Shown here: one piece after another, positions 1 to 7,000 of the stretch
Numbering within the stretch: position 1 is the stretch's first letter
Layout: each line of letters begins with the position of its first letter
Origin: Bacteroidota bacterium
GTDB taxonomy: Bacteria; Bacteroidota; Ignavibacteria; Ignavibacteriales; Melioribacteraceae
DNA: 18,620 nt
NCBI GenBank assembly: GCA_023447335.1
Contig: JAEXOD010000188.1
Coordinates: 1 to 18,620, forward strand
Direction of reading: 5' to 3'
Made by a program: the position numbers and the translations under genes
Notes under the pieces: model-generated
Told to the model about the DNA's origin: nothing
The model's input: only the letters and a program-made list of their open reading frames with translations
Databases searched by the model: none

Positions 1-30
1 CTGTAAATCCTGGTTCAAAAAACGTTGAGT

Positions 31-199
31 GTTAAGTGATGAATAAAAAGAATGAATCATACAACTCGCAACCAATGAATTTATTCGTGGGGAATAAAAA
101 TATATATATAAATCAAAAACCAATGTCGCCACCTACGGGGCTTTATTCTGCATCGTTCTGTTGTGTTACAATAATATCGAGCCGACGGCTCTTAACAGT
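31..199. repeat. Direct repeat unit, copy 1
   Basis: First of two adjacent head-to-tail copies of a ~168-bp non-coding unit; the second begins at 200. The copies align at an offset of 169, then 168 after a one-base deletion in an A run, with only a few substitutions. The unit contains an imperfect palindrome near 71-91, a short TA run at about 100-110, and a GAGCC-GAC-GGCTC hairpin at 179-191. No ORF of credible length is present. It looks like an intergenic repeat element of the kind found dispersed in genomes; copy number elsewhere is unknown from this window. Confidence 0.85.
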
Positions 200-367
200 G
201 TTAAGTGTTGAATAAAAAGAATGAATAATATAACTCGCAACCCATGAATTTATTCATGGGGAATAAAATATATATATAAATCAAAAACCAATGTCGCCGC
301 CAACGGGGCTTTATTCTGCATCGTTCTGTTGCGTTACAATAATATCGAGCCTACGGCTCTTAAAAGT
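200..367. repeat. Direct repeat unit, copy 2
   Basis: Second copy of the ~168-bp unit. Here the internal palindrome is perfect: a 9-bp stem CCCATGAAT/ATTCATGGG with a TT loop at 241-260. The same arm positions are mismatched in copy 1. The second hairpin, GAGCC-TAC-GGCTC, lies at 347-359; its stem is identical in both copies while only the loop differs, which suggests the stem matters or that the copies are recent. Confidence 0.85.
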
Positions 368-395
368 GTTAAATGTTAAATGTTGAGTGTTAAAT
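368..395. repeat. Heptamer tandem repeat (GTTRART)4
   Basis: Four consecutive 7-mers: GTTAAAT, GTTAAAT, GTTGAGT, GTTAAAT. Related 7-mers stand at 24-44 (GTTGAGT GTTAAGT GATGAAT) and 200-213, at the left edge of each repeat unit. In inverted orientation they occur at 437-457, next to the end of purA. The heptamers therefore border the 168-bp units and the purA terminator. Confidence 0.7.
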
Positions 396-404
396 AATTA
401 ATAT

Positions 405-435
405 AAAAAAAACCCATTCCGTTTTCGGAATAGGG
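405..435 (-). terminator. Rho-independent terminator of purA
   Basis: Read on the minus strand, the hairpin has a stem of CCC(T)ATTCCG pairing with CGGAATGGG (one bulge) around a four-base AAAA loop, followed by eight T residues (complement of 405-412). It lies about 25 bp beyond the purA stop codon. This is a classical intrinsic terminator in position and form. Confidence 0.85.
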
Positions 436-458
436 CATTCATCACTCAACATTCAAAA

Positions 459-1727
459 TTATTTTATTATAGTTTGGTCTCTATCAGGTCCTACTGAAAT
501 AATAGCGTTTTTAAATCCGCAGAAATTGGCAACGAAATCTAAGTATTCTTTTGCTTCGATAGGTAAACTATCATATTCGCGTACGTTAGAAATGTCAGTT
601 TTCCAACCTTTAAAAGATTGATAAATCGGAGTGATGTTTTCAAGTACATCTACGGCAGCAGGGAAAGATTTTAAAACTTTACCATTATGTTCATAACCTG
701 TACATACTTTTATTTCATCAAGTTCGCTTAAAACGTCTAACTTTGTAATAGCTACTTCAGAAATACCGTTTATTTGGCAGGAGTAGTTTAATGCAAATAA
801 ATCCAACCAACCGCAACGGCGAGGTCTTCCGGTAGTGGCACCAAACTCTGCACCCCACTTACGTAAACTTTCTCCAACTTCGTCATTAAGTTCGGTTGGG
901 AAAGGACCGTTTCCTACACGTGTAGTATATGCTTTAACAATTCCGATAACTTTATTAATTTTGGTAGGGGGAACTCCGGTACCCGTACAAGCACCTCCGC
1001 TAGTTGGATTAGAAGATGTTACAAAAGGATATGTTCCAAAATCAACATCCAACAAGGCACCTTGTGCACCTTCAAATAAAACAGATTTACCTTCGTTAAT
1101 GGCATTATTTAGTAATGTTGAAGTATCTTTAATATATTCATCAATTGTTTCATCAAAAGATAAATATTCGTTTACAATTTCTTCAACATTTAAACCGGCA
1201 TTGTTATACATTTTATTAAGTAAATCGTTTTTTTCGTAAATATTGGTTCTAATTTTTTCTTCAAGAATTTTCTTATCAAGTAAATCAACTATTTTAATTC
1301 CTTTTCGGGCTGCTTTATCAATATAACAAGGACCGATACCTCTTCCCGTAGTACCGATTTTTGTTGTACCGCTCTCGTTTATAGAATCCAACAATTTATG
1401 ATACGGCATAATTAAATGGGCGTTATGACTAATAAACAAACGTCCTTTTGTGGAAATACCGTTATCATTTAAGAATTTAATTTCGTCAAGCAACGCTTTT
1501 GGGTCTATAACAACGCCGTTCCCTATAACACAAATTACGTCATCACGTAAAATTCCGGAAGGAATTAAATGTAAAACAAATTTAGTTTTTCCGATTTTAA
1601 TAGTATGACCGGCATTAGCACCGCCTTGGTAACGAGCAACAACTTTATAATCTTCGCTTAAAATATCAACAATCTTACCTTTTCCTTCATCGCCCCATTG
1701 GCTTCCTACAAGAATCGCAACACTCAT
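459..1727 (-). CDS. purA: Adenylosuccinate synthetase
   Basis: Cytoplasmic enzyme of purine synthesis. It joins IMP and aspartate using GTP to give adenylosuccinate, the first committed step to AMP. The 422-residue product is the usual family length (about 430). The N-terminal GDEGKGK loop (residues 12-18) contains Asp13. The QGGANAGHT segment ends with His41 in place. These match the catalytic Asp13 and His41 of the E. coli enzyme. Further conserved blocks are TTGRGIGPCY near 127, the TTGRPRRCGWLD block and SVGPDRDQT at the C-terminus. The ATG is preceded by GGGAG about nine bases upstream. It lies 80 bp downstream of the STAS gene on the same strand, with a terminator-like hairpin between them. 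Its own terminator follows at 405-435. Identification is very secure. Confidence 0.98.
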   Translation of the reverse strand: MSVAILVGSQWGDEGKGKIVDILSEDYKVVARYQGGANAGHTIKIGKTKFVLHLIPSGILRDDVICVIGNGVVIDPKALLDEIKFLNDNGISTKGRLFISHNAHLIMPYHKLLDSINESGTTKIGTTGRGIGPCYIDKAARKGIKIVDLLDKKILEEKIRTNIYEKNDLLNKMYNNAGLNVEEIVNEYLSFDETIDEYIKDTSTLLNNAINEGKSVLFEGAQGALLDVDFGTYPFVTSSNPTSGGACTGTGVPPTKINKVIGIVKAYTTRVGNGPFPTELNDEVGESLRKWGAEFGATTGRPRRCGWLDLFALNYSCQINGISEVAITKLDVLSELDEIKVCTGYEHNGKVLKSFPAAVDVLENITPIYQSFKGWKTDISNVREYDSLPIEAKEYLDFVANFCGFKNAIISVGPDRDQTIIK

Positions 1728-1743
1728 GTAATGTTACTCCCAT

Positions 1744-1776
1744 AAAAAAGCGGAAAAGCTTATACAGCAGTTCCGC
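1744..1776 (-). terminator. Terminator or attenuator hairpin before purA
   Basis: On the minus strand, GCGGAA (complement of 1771-1776) pairs with TTCCGC (1750-1755) around a 15-nt loop that can form a small inner GCT/AGC pairing, followed immediately by TTTTTT. It lies downstream of the STAS gene and ends only 16 nt before the purA start codon, just ahead of its GGGAG ribosome site. It may simply end STAS transcription, or it may let a fraction of transcripts, or a regulated fraction, read into purA. Confidence 0.7.
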
Positions 1777-1807
1777 GTTAAAAAATAATGTAAAACTTTA
1801 AATAATC

Positions 1808-2149
1808 TTAACCTTCAAAGCTTTTGATAGCTAAATCAACAGATTCGTAATGTTCAAAAATTGTAATAAGTTTTGTAATTACTAAAAGACTGTTAATTTT
1901 TTCGGTTGCATTAGCTAGCTTTAAGAAACCGCCACCGTTTTTCATAGTAGTGAAAGCAGAAATAAGCATTCCGATACCGGAACTGTTCATAAATTTAACG
2001 TCAGCTAAATCTACAACCATATTTTTTTTGCCTTCATCTAATAATTTGTGAACCAATTCGTTAAATTCGGCAGCTTCGGGTCCACCCATTACATTTCCTT
2101 TAAGTTCTAAAACTATAGCATTATACTTTTCTACTACTTTAGTTTTCAT
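1808..2149 (-). CDS. STAS-domain anti-anti-sigma-type protein
   Basis: Small (113 aa) cytoplasmic single-domain STAS protein of the SpoIIAA/RsbV family. Members bind an RsbW/SpoIIAB-like kinase when unphosphorylated and so release its partner. The fold signature is clear: GNVMGGPEAAEF after the first strands, then VVDLADVKFMNSSGIGML at about 45-62. Alignment with SpoIIAA (DSSG, phosphorylated on Ser58) puts the phospho-acceptor at Ser56 in NSSG, with Asn in place of the usual preceding Asp. The start has a good ribosome site (AGAGGA). The gene is divergent from the sigma operon, with a 174-bp intergenic gap, and ends in a terminator. Its location makes it a candidate second substrate for the kinase at 6569-6985, but which kinase it uses cannot be read from sequence. 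Confidence 0.9.
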   Translation of the reverse strand: MKTKVVEKYNAIVLELKGNVMGGPEAAEFNELVHKLLDEGKKNMVVDLADVKFMNSSGIGMLISAFTTMKNGGGFLKLANATEKINSLLVITKLITIFEHYESVDLAIKSFEG

Positions 2150-2291
2150 AGATTCCTCTTCTTAAATAAAGTTATTAATTTTTACCACTAATATAAAAAG
2201 AAATATCAATAAATAGAAAAAAATTATTAAAAAATAAATAATTTAGTTATAAAATTATGAAAAAATTAAGAATATTAGTAAATTAAACATT

Positions 2292-2316
2292 GGAACCAAA
2301 AATATTTTTACACGTC
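2292..2316 (+). promoter_or_regulatory. ECF-type promoter of the sigma operon
   Basis: GGAACC at 2292-2297 and CGTC at 2313-2316 are separated by 15 nt. This is the classic -35/-10 pair of many ECF sigma factors (AAC in -35, CGTC-like -10). In such an AT-rich spacer region the pair stands out, and no other correctly spaced GGAAC/CGTC pair was seen on either strand of the window. Transcription would start near 2322-2324, at or within about 2 nt of the sigma ATG. Autoregulation is inferred from position. Confidence 0.7.
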
Positions 2317-2323
2317 TTAATTT

Positions 2324-2917
2324 ATGGAAAATGAAGAAATTCTTCTTGGCTTGGAAAGTACTAAAGAGAAAACCTCTGAAGATGAGGACTATTCTTTAAT
2401 ACGCAAGTTTAATGATGGTGATGACCACTCGTTTACGCTGCTTGTCTCTAAACACAGAGAAAAAGTGCGTAATTTGGTATATCTAACATTAAACGAAAGT
2501 GAACCGGTTGATGATATAGCACAAGATGTATTTATTAGCGTTTTTTATAATATTCGTGAGTTTAGATACGAATCTAAATTTACAACTTGGTTGTACCGAA
2601 TAACTATAAACAAATGTCGAGACTTTTTAAGAAAGAAAAAGGTTCGCAGTATATTTGTAAGCGTTGATGAAGAGGAATATCCTCATACACGTTCTTTCCA
2701 ACCTGATAACGAAGTTACAAAGCTTGTTAACGAGGCAATTCAGAGATTGCCCGAAAAGCTTAAAACGCCGCTTGTTTTAAGAGATATTGACGGCTTAAGT
2801 TATAAAGAGATAAGCGATCAATTAGGTTGTGAGATAGGTACAATTAAAAGCAGAATATTTAGAGCACGAGAAACGTTAAAAATTATTTTGGAACCGTATC
2901 AAAATGACCTCTACTAA
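2324..2917 (+). CDS. ECF-family RNA polymerase sigma factor
   Basis: A 197-residue sigma-70 family protein with only regions 2 and 4, the ECF architecture. Region 2 spans about 35-105 and includes DDIAQDVFISVFYNI (core binding) and FTTWLYRITINKCRDFLRKKK (-10 recognition). Region 4 spans about 135-188 and contains the helix-turn-helix LSYKEISDQLGCEIGTIKSR. An acidic ~20-residue N-terminal extension precedes region 2. No Shine-Dalgarno is visible before the ATG; an ECF promoter ends 7 nt before it, so a leaderless transcript is likely. The next gene begins inside its last codons (14-nt overlap), implying translational coupling. As the first gene of a partner-switching operon it is the obvious candidate output, but ECF factors are not the usual partners of RsbW kinases. 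Confidence 0.95.
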   Translation: MENEEILLGLESTKEKTSEDEDYSLIRKFNDGDDHSFTLLVSKHREKVRNLVYLTLNESEPVDDIAQDVFISVFYNIREFRYESKFTTWLYRITINKCRDFLRKKKVRSIFVSVDEEEYPHTRSFQPDNEVTKLVNEAIQRLPEKLKTPLVLRDIDGLSYKEISDQLGCEIGTIKSRIFRARETLKIILEPYQNDLY

Positions 2918-4109
2918 TAATACTAATACCGGCGATAATAAAGATAAAAATAATGTTAGGGTAAAATCTACGATTGTTGGTTTGATATTGTTAACAATCG
3001 GATTGATGATTATCTTTAAGAATAATTCTTCTAATTTAGAAGATTTACCGGATGACGTAATTTCTTTTTATTCTCAAAATTTAAAACCACTTTTTTATCA
3101 AACTACAATAACTGAAGAAGATATATTTAATTTTGCTTTATATCAAAATATTCCGATAGATAAACAAAATAATAGACTTTTACAGATTGATTTAAATGAC
3201 AGTCAAGAAGTTGAACTTAATGTTAAAGACGCTTTAATTAAAGGGAATACTAATAATTACAATAAGTTTGTAAGAGAATTGGATTTGGATAATATTCAAA
3301 AGAAGAGTTTAGATAGTATTTTACTTTCATATAAAGAGAAGATATATAAAACAGTTTTAGTTAACGAAAATAATGCCGTAGCAGTAGATCCAAAAATAGT
3401 TGTATTACGAGAAGCATTAGTTTACGACATTAATAATTATATTTTGCAAAATAATTTAGTTAATTCTTATCCAATACTATTAACTAAGCAGTTTGAACCA
3501 AGTGCAAACAAAGTTTTTACAAAGGTAAAATCAGATATTAGTAAAAATAAAGATAGAAATTTTATCTTTTTTACTCCTGATACAGTCGTAAATATTGAAT
3601 GTGATCTACCTAGTTTAAGTATGGAAAATAAAAAGCTAAATAATGAGTTAGTTAATGTTAGGCATGAAATTTCAAAAAGGAGATCCAAAACAAATATTTA
3701 TGAAATCAAAGAGGATCAAATTATTGTTAGAGGTAATAACAATAATGAAATTATTGCCAAGGTTAAACTCCCGGTGTTAAAAGAATTGATTGAAAAACCG
3801 GAAATTAGCAGGGTAAAAACCAATAAAGTAAAAACACCTGTTATTGTAATGCCGCATGAGGACAATATTGGCACAACAAGTTTCACTTTTAATTATGATG
3901 AAATAGGTGATTTAGTAGAAGGAAGTTTAAATGTAATTAGTGAAGAAAACGCAAAAACTTGGGTACAGTTTGGCTTAAAAATGGATTCATTGGGTAAAAA
4001 TATTAATTTTAGCGTAAGTGCCGATTCAACCTTTGATATTAAAGAATTAAATGAAGAATTGGAAAAGGCAAAGAAGGAATTAAAAAAACTTAAAAAACAA
4101 AAAAAATAG
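2904..4109 (+). CDS. Single-pass membrane protein next to the ECF sigma factor
   Basis: No family recognised. The 401-residue protein has a short Asn/Lys-rich N-terminus (1-21), one hydrophobic segment at about 22-38 (STIVGLILLTIGLMIIF) and a long hydrophilic remainder. The C-terminus (about 377-401) is a Lys/Glu-rich coiled coil ending in KKLKKQKK. Basic residues before the segment and acidic ones after it favour a cytoplasmic N-terminus and an extracytoplasmic body. It overlaps the sigma gene by 14 nt, the classical position of an anti-sigma factor. However, the cytoplasmic part (about 21 residues) is too short for the known anti-sigma domains, and no zinc-binding HxxxCxxC motif is visible. 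It could be a novel anti-sigma factor, a sensor or an envelope component. Function unknown. Confidence 0.9.
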   Translation: MTSTNNTNTGDNKDKNNVRVKSTIVGLILLTIGLMIIFKNNSSNLEDLPDDVISFYSQNLKPLFYQTTITEEDIFNFALYQNIPIDKQNNRLLQIDLNDSQEVELNVKDALIKGNTNNYNKFVRELDLDNIQKKSLDSILLSYKEKIYKTVLVNENNAVAVDPKIVVLREALVYDINNYILQNNLVNSYPILLTKQFEPSANKVFTKVKSDISKNKDRNFIFFTPDTVVNIECDLPSLSMENKKLNNELVNVRHEISKRRSKTNIYEIKEDQIIVRGNNNNEIIAKVKLPVLKELIEKPEISRVKTNKVKTPVIVMPHEDNIGTTSFTFNYDEIGDLVEGSLNVISEENAKTWVQFGLKMDSLGKNINFSVSADSTFDIKELNEELEKAKKELKKLKKQKK

Positions 4110-4126
4110 CAATAATTTAAGGTTGT

Positions 4127-6193
4127 ATGTTGAATAGATTTGAACAGTTGTTTTGGAATTTGGGTAAAAAAATAGAAAACATTATAATTATGGTTGTAGT
4201 GTTATTTATTTTCAAAGTTCTGTTTAATATTGAAAATTCAATAGTTTATTTAATTATTAATGAAATTCTAGTACTTATTACATTTGGAATAATTACCGTA
4301 TATTTTGCTGATTTACTAAAATATAAAATCACAAGTCCTATTTCCGTAATTATTAATACCGGAATTTTTAACGCAATTATTTTTTTCTTTGGCTCTCTAT
4401 CTACAAAAATGCCTGAATCACCGGTAATACTCCATGCTGATAAAGGAGTATTTTTTGAATTTATAACAACTGTTATTACTTTAGTTGTGTTATTTGCGCT
4501 AGCCTATATTTTTGCCGTTTTACGTAGTTTATTCAGTTTATGGCAAAAGAAAGATAATAGTGCAATGTTTAATATTATGATTTACTTTTTTGCAGCTTCC
4601 TCAATTGCGGGTACTTTATATCACCAAACAAATAATTTTGATTATGTTAAAAATGCATTTTTGGTAGTTACAATTATTTTGATAATGATAAACTCAATAA
4701 GAGTAGCTTGGATAGCATTTTTAACCAAAAAACAAAAATTATCCGTTCTTGCATTATCTATTATAATGTTGGTTATTTTTATAATAAATGCGACTTTATC
4801 GTTTGATAGTAATGCTGCCGAAGAGCTTGAACTATTTTCTCCGGCTTTATTAACATTTGTTCAGTTGGTTATGATTTACGGAGCAGTTTATTTTGGATTC
4901 GTATTTTTTACCACACTTTTTCACTTACCTACGGCAGAAGCTTTTGATAGAAAGTCGCAAGAGTTATCCTCGATGATGGACTTAAATAGTTTGATGACCC
5001 AAGTTTTTGATTTTAAAGAACTAGCCGAAACTGTAACAACAATAACAAATAAGGTATGTAATTCTGATTCATCTTGGTTACTTACAACCAACGAGAATAA
5101 ATTAGTATTAAATGCAAGTGCGAATATTAGTATTGAAGAAGCAAATATTATTACAAAATTATTGCTCGAAAACGGATTACAAAAACCGAATGAATTTATT
5201 ATTTTTGAAGAAGACGACCTTAGTAAATATTCCGAAAATTATATTAATTTTAGAAGTATTGCAGTGGCTCCGTTACGTGTGCAGGGTAAAATTAACGGAT
5301 ATTTAGTAGCAGCAAGAAAAGAAGGTTTATCGTTCGATGATGATGATAAAAAAGCTATAAACTCGTTTGGTGATTATGCTGCAATTGCTTTGGAAAACGC
5401 CAAGTTATTCAAAGAATCGCTTGAAAAAGAGAGAATGGAAAAAGAGTTGGATTTAGCCAGAGAAGTGCAATATAAACTGCTTCCAATAAAAACACCCAAG
5501 TTTAATAATATAGAAATAGTTGCTACTTTTATTCCGGCGTTTGAAGTCGGAGGCGATTATTATGATTTCTTTAGAATAGATGAAAATTTAATGGGTTTTA
5601 TTGTAGCCGATGTTTCCGGAAAAGGAATATCTTCAGCTTTTATAATGGCGGAAATTAAAGGAGTTTTTCAGTCGTTAAGCGGACTGCTTGTAAAACCATA
5701 TGATATTTTATGTAAAGCGAACGAAATTTTATGTCGTAGTTTAGATAAGAAAAGTTTTATTACTGCAACATACGGAATAATTGAAACAAATTCCGGAAAA
5801 ATTAATATAGTACGAGCGGGACATACACCGATTTTATATTGTGATAAGCATAAAATTGACGTATTAACTCCAAAAGGGATTGGTTTGGGCTTAGATAGCG
5901 GAGAAAAATTTAGAAAAAATTTAAAAGAATTGGAATTTTATCTAAAGAATGACGATATTTTGGTTCTATTTAGTGACGGTATTACCGAATCTAAAAATGA
6001 GAATTTAGAAGATTTCGGTATGAATCGTTTAACCGATGTCATTCGTGAAAATTGTGATAAACAAATTGATATTATTGCAAATAAAATTATGAGCGAAGTA
6101 AGTATGTTTTCACAAGATTATAGACAACACGATGATATTACATTAGTAATTTTTAAGTGGAATTTTAACAACAAATCATCGGAGATTAATTAA
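4127..6193 (+). CDS. 8-TM GAF-PP2C (RsbU/SpoIIE-type) phosphatase
   Basis: Membrane-bound serine phosphatase expected to dephosphorylate STAS antagonists. The 688 residues begin with about eight hydrophobic segments (roughly 17-35, 38-63, 71-91, 109-135, 147-165, 174-198, 205-223, 237-263). A GAF domain (about 285-430), a short helical linker (ARE-VQ-KLLP near 445-455) and a PP2C/SpoIIE catalytic domain follow. Metal-site motifs are intact: GGDYYD with Asp477/480, ADVSGKG with Asp495, FSDG with Asp617 and DDITLV with Asp669/670; RAGHTP is also present. The start is preceded by AAGG. Its stop codon overlaps the next start (TAATG), coupling it to the STAS gene and suggesting that STAS protein is its main substrate. 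The signal sensed by the membrane or GAF parts is unknown. Confidence 0.93.
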   Translation: MLNRFEQLFWNLGKKIENIIIMVVVLFIFKVLFNIENSIVYLIINEILVLITFGIITVYFADLLKYKITSPISVIINTGIFNAIIFFFGSLSTKMPESPVILHADKGVFFEFITTVITLVVLFALAYIFAVLRSLFSLWQKKDNSAMFNIMIYFFAASSIAGTLYHQTNNFDYVKNAFLVVTIILIMINSIRVAWIAFLTKKQKLSVLALSIIMLVIFIINATLSFDSNAAEELELFSPALLTFVQLVMIYGAVYFGFVFFTTLFHLPTAEAFDRKSQELSSMMDLNSLMTQVFDFKELAETVTTITNKVCNSDSSWLLTTNENKLVLNASANISIEEANIITKLLLENGLQKPNEFIIFEEDDLSKYSENYINFRSIAVAPLRVQGKINGYLVAARKEGLSFDDDDKKAINSFGDYAAIALENAKLFKESLEKERMEKELDLAREVQYKLLPIKTPKFNNIEIVATFIPAFEVGGDYYDFFRIDENLMGFIVADVSGKGISSAFIMAEIKGVFQSLSGLLVKPYDILCKANEILCRSLDKKSFITATYGIIETNSGKINIVRAGHTPILYCDKHKIDVLTPKGIGLGLDSGEKFRKNLKELEFYLKNDDILVLFSDGITESKNENLEDFGMNRLTDVIRENCDKQIDIIANKIMSEVSMFSQDYRQHDDITLVIFKWNFNNKSSEIN

Positions 6194-6558
6194 TGGCGGA
6201 GTTTAACGTAAATGTACGTGAATCCGGAAAGGTTAAAGTTTTAGATTTACACGGCTATTTGGATGCACATACTGCTCCGGAATTAGAGGCTGCATTTACA
6301 AAATTAATTGATAATAACAGCTATAAAGTAGTTGTTAATTTTAATTCTCTTAATTATATAAGCAGTGCGGGGTTAGGTGTATTCATGGCTTATGTAGAAA
6401 CAATGCGAGATAACAAGGGAGATATTAAATTTGCCAACATGAAAGAAGGCGTTTATAATATTTTTGATTTGCTTGGTTTTCCTGCGTTGTACGATTTCTT
6501 TAACGAAGAAGATGAAGCCGTGCAGAAATTTGACGATTTGGATAATTCAGTAAAATAA
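6193..6558 (+). CDS. STAS-domain anti-sigma-factor antagonist (RsbV-like)
   Basis: A 121-residue SpoIIAA/RsbV-type STAS protein. It has the characteristic LDLHGYLDAHTAPELE strand-helix (about 17-32) and the loop NYISSAGLGVF (54-64). Aligned with SpoIIAA, Ser58 in SSAG is the expected phospho-acceptor; Ser57 replaces the usual Asp. The acidic C-terminal tail (EEDEAVQKFDDLDN) extends a little beyond the domain. The ATG shares its first A with the stop of the phosphatase gene, and the kinase gene follows after 10 bp. The order phosphatase-antagonist-kinase is a standard partner-switching module. When unphosphorylated it should bind the kinase and release whatever the kinase holds. Confidence 0.94.
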   Translation: MAEFNVNVRESGKVKVLDLHGYLDAHTAPELEAAFTKLIDNNSYKVVVNFNSLNYISSAGLGVFMAYVETMRDNKGDIKFANMKEGVYNIFDLLGFPALYDFFNEEDEAVQKFDDLDNSVK

Positions 6559-6568
6559 GAGAGAGCCG

Positions 6569-6985
6569 GTGAAAAAGGAATTATCCGTAAACAGTACAAC
6601 CGAAAATCTTAAGGATATTAGGGATTTTATTAAAAATGAAGCCCTAAATGCCGGATTTGCTACCGATGCGGCGGAAAAAATTATTTTAGCCGTGGATGAA
6701 GCATGTACTAATATTATTAAACATGCTTACAAATATTCTATTAATGGCTTAATAAGTATTTCGGTTAATAATGAAAATAATAAATTTGTAGTTTCTATTA
6801 TAGATGACGGCGGACACTTTAACCCAAATGACGTGCCCGAACCTGATGTTAGAGAATATCATAAACAGCGTAAACCGGGAGGTTTAGGAATGTTTTTAAT
6901 GAGAAAATTAATGGATGAGGTTGTTTATAATAATTTAAGCGATAACCGTAACCAAGTAGTTTTAGTTAAAAATTTGCCTCAATAA
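6569..6985 (+). CDS. RsbW/SpoIIAB-like anti-sigma serine kinase
   Basis: A 138-residue GHKL ATPase of the RsbW/SpoIIAB type, expected to phosphorylate the STAS antagonist and to sequester a partner protein. The N box is AVDEACTNIIKHAY (41-54; Glu44, Asn48), the G1 box is IIDDGGHF (77-84; Asp79, Gly81) and the G2 loop is KPGGLGMFLM (102-111). The length is typical. The start is GTG, preceded by GAGAG; no in-frame ATG lies near. His83 occupies the usual second glycine of DxGxGF, a modest departure. In Gram-positives such kinases bind SigB/SigF-class sigma factors. Here the only sigma factor in sight is ECF, so its real target is open. Confidence 0.93.
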   Translation: MKKELSVNSTTENLKDIRDFIKNEALNAGFATDAAEKIILAVDEACTNIIKHAYKYSINGLISISVNNENNKFVVSIIDDGGHFNPNDVPEPDVREYHKQRKPGGLGMFLMRKLMDEVVYNNLSDNRNQVVLVKNLPQ

Positions 6986-7000
6986 AATTCCGGTGCAAAT

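Noticed and set aside
1..25. tRNA 3' end suggested by a GGTTCAA T-loop-like string
   Set aside because: No matching stem or acceptor arm follows; the sequence runs into the heptamer repeats.
31..367. CRISPR array
   Set aside because: There are only two long adjacent copies with no unique spacers and no cas genes nearby.
835..1239. 134-codon plus-strand reading frame inside purA
   Set aside because: It lies wholly antisense to a textbook purA, and its composition is that of a reverse-strand shadow.
2890..2916. Second GGAACC at the end of the sigma gene
   Set aside because: It encodes Glu-Pro in the sigma C-terminus and no CGTC-like -10 stands 15-17 nt downstream.
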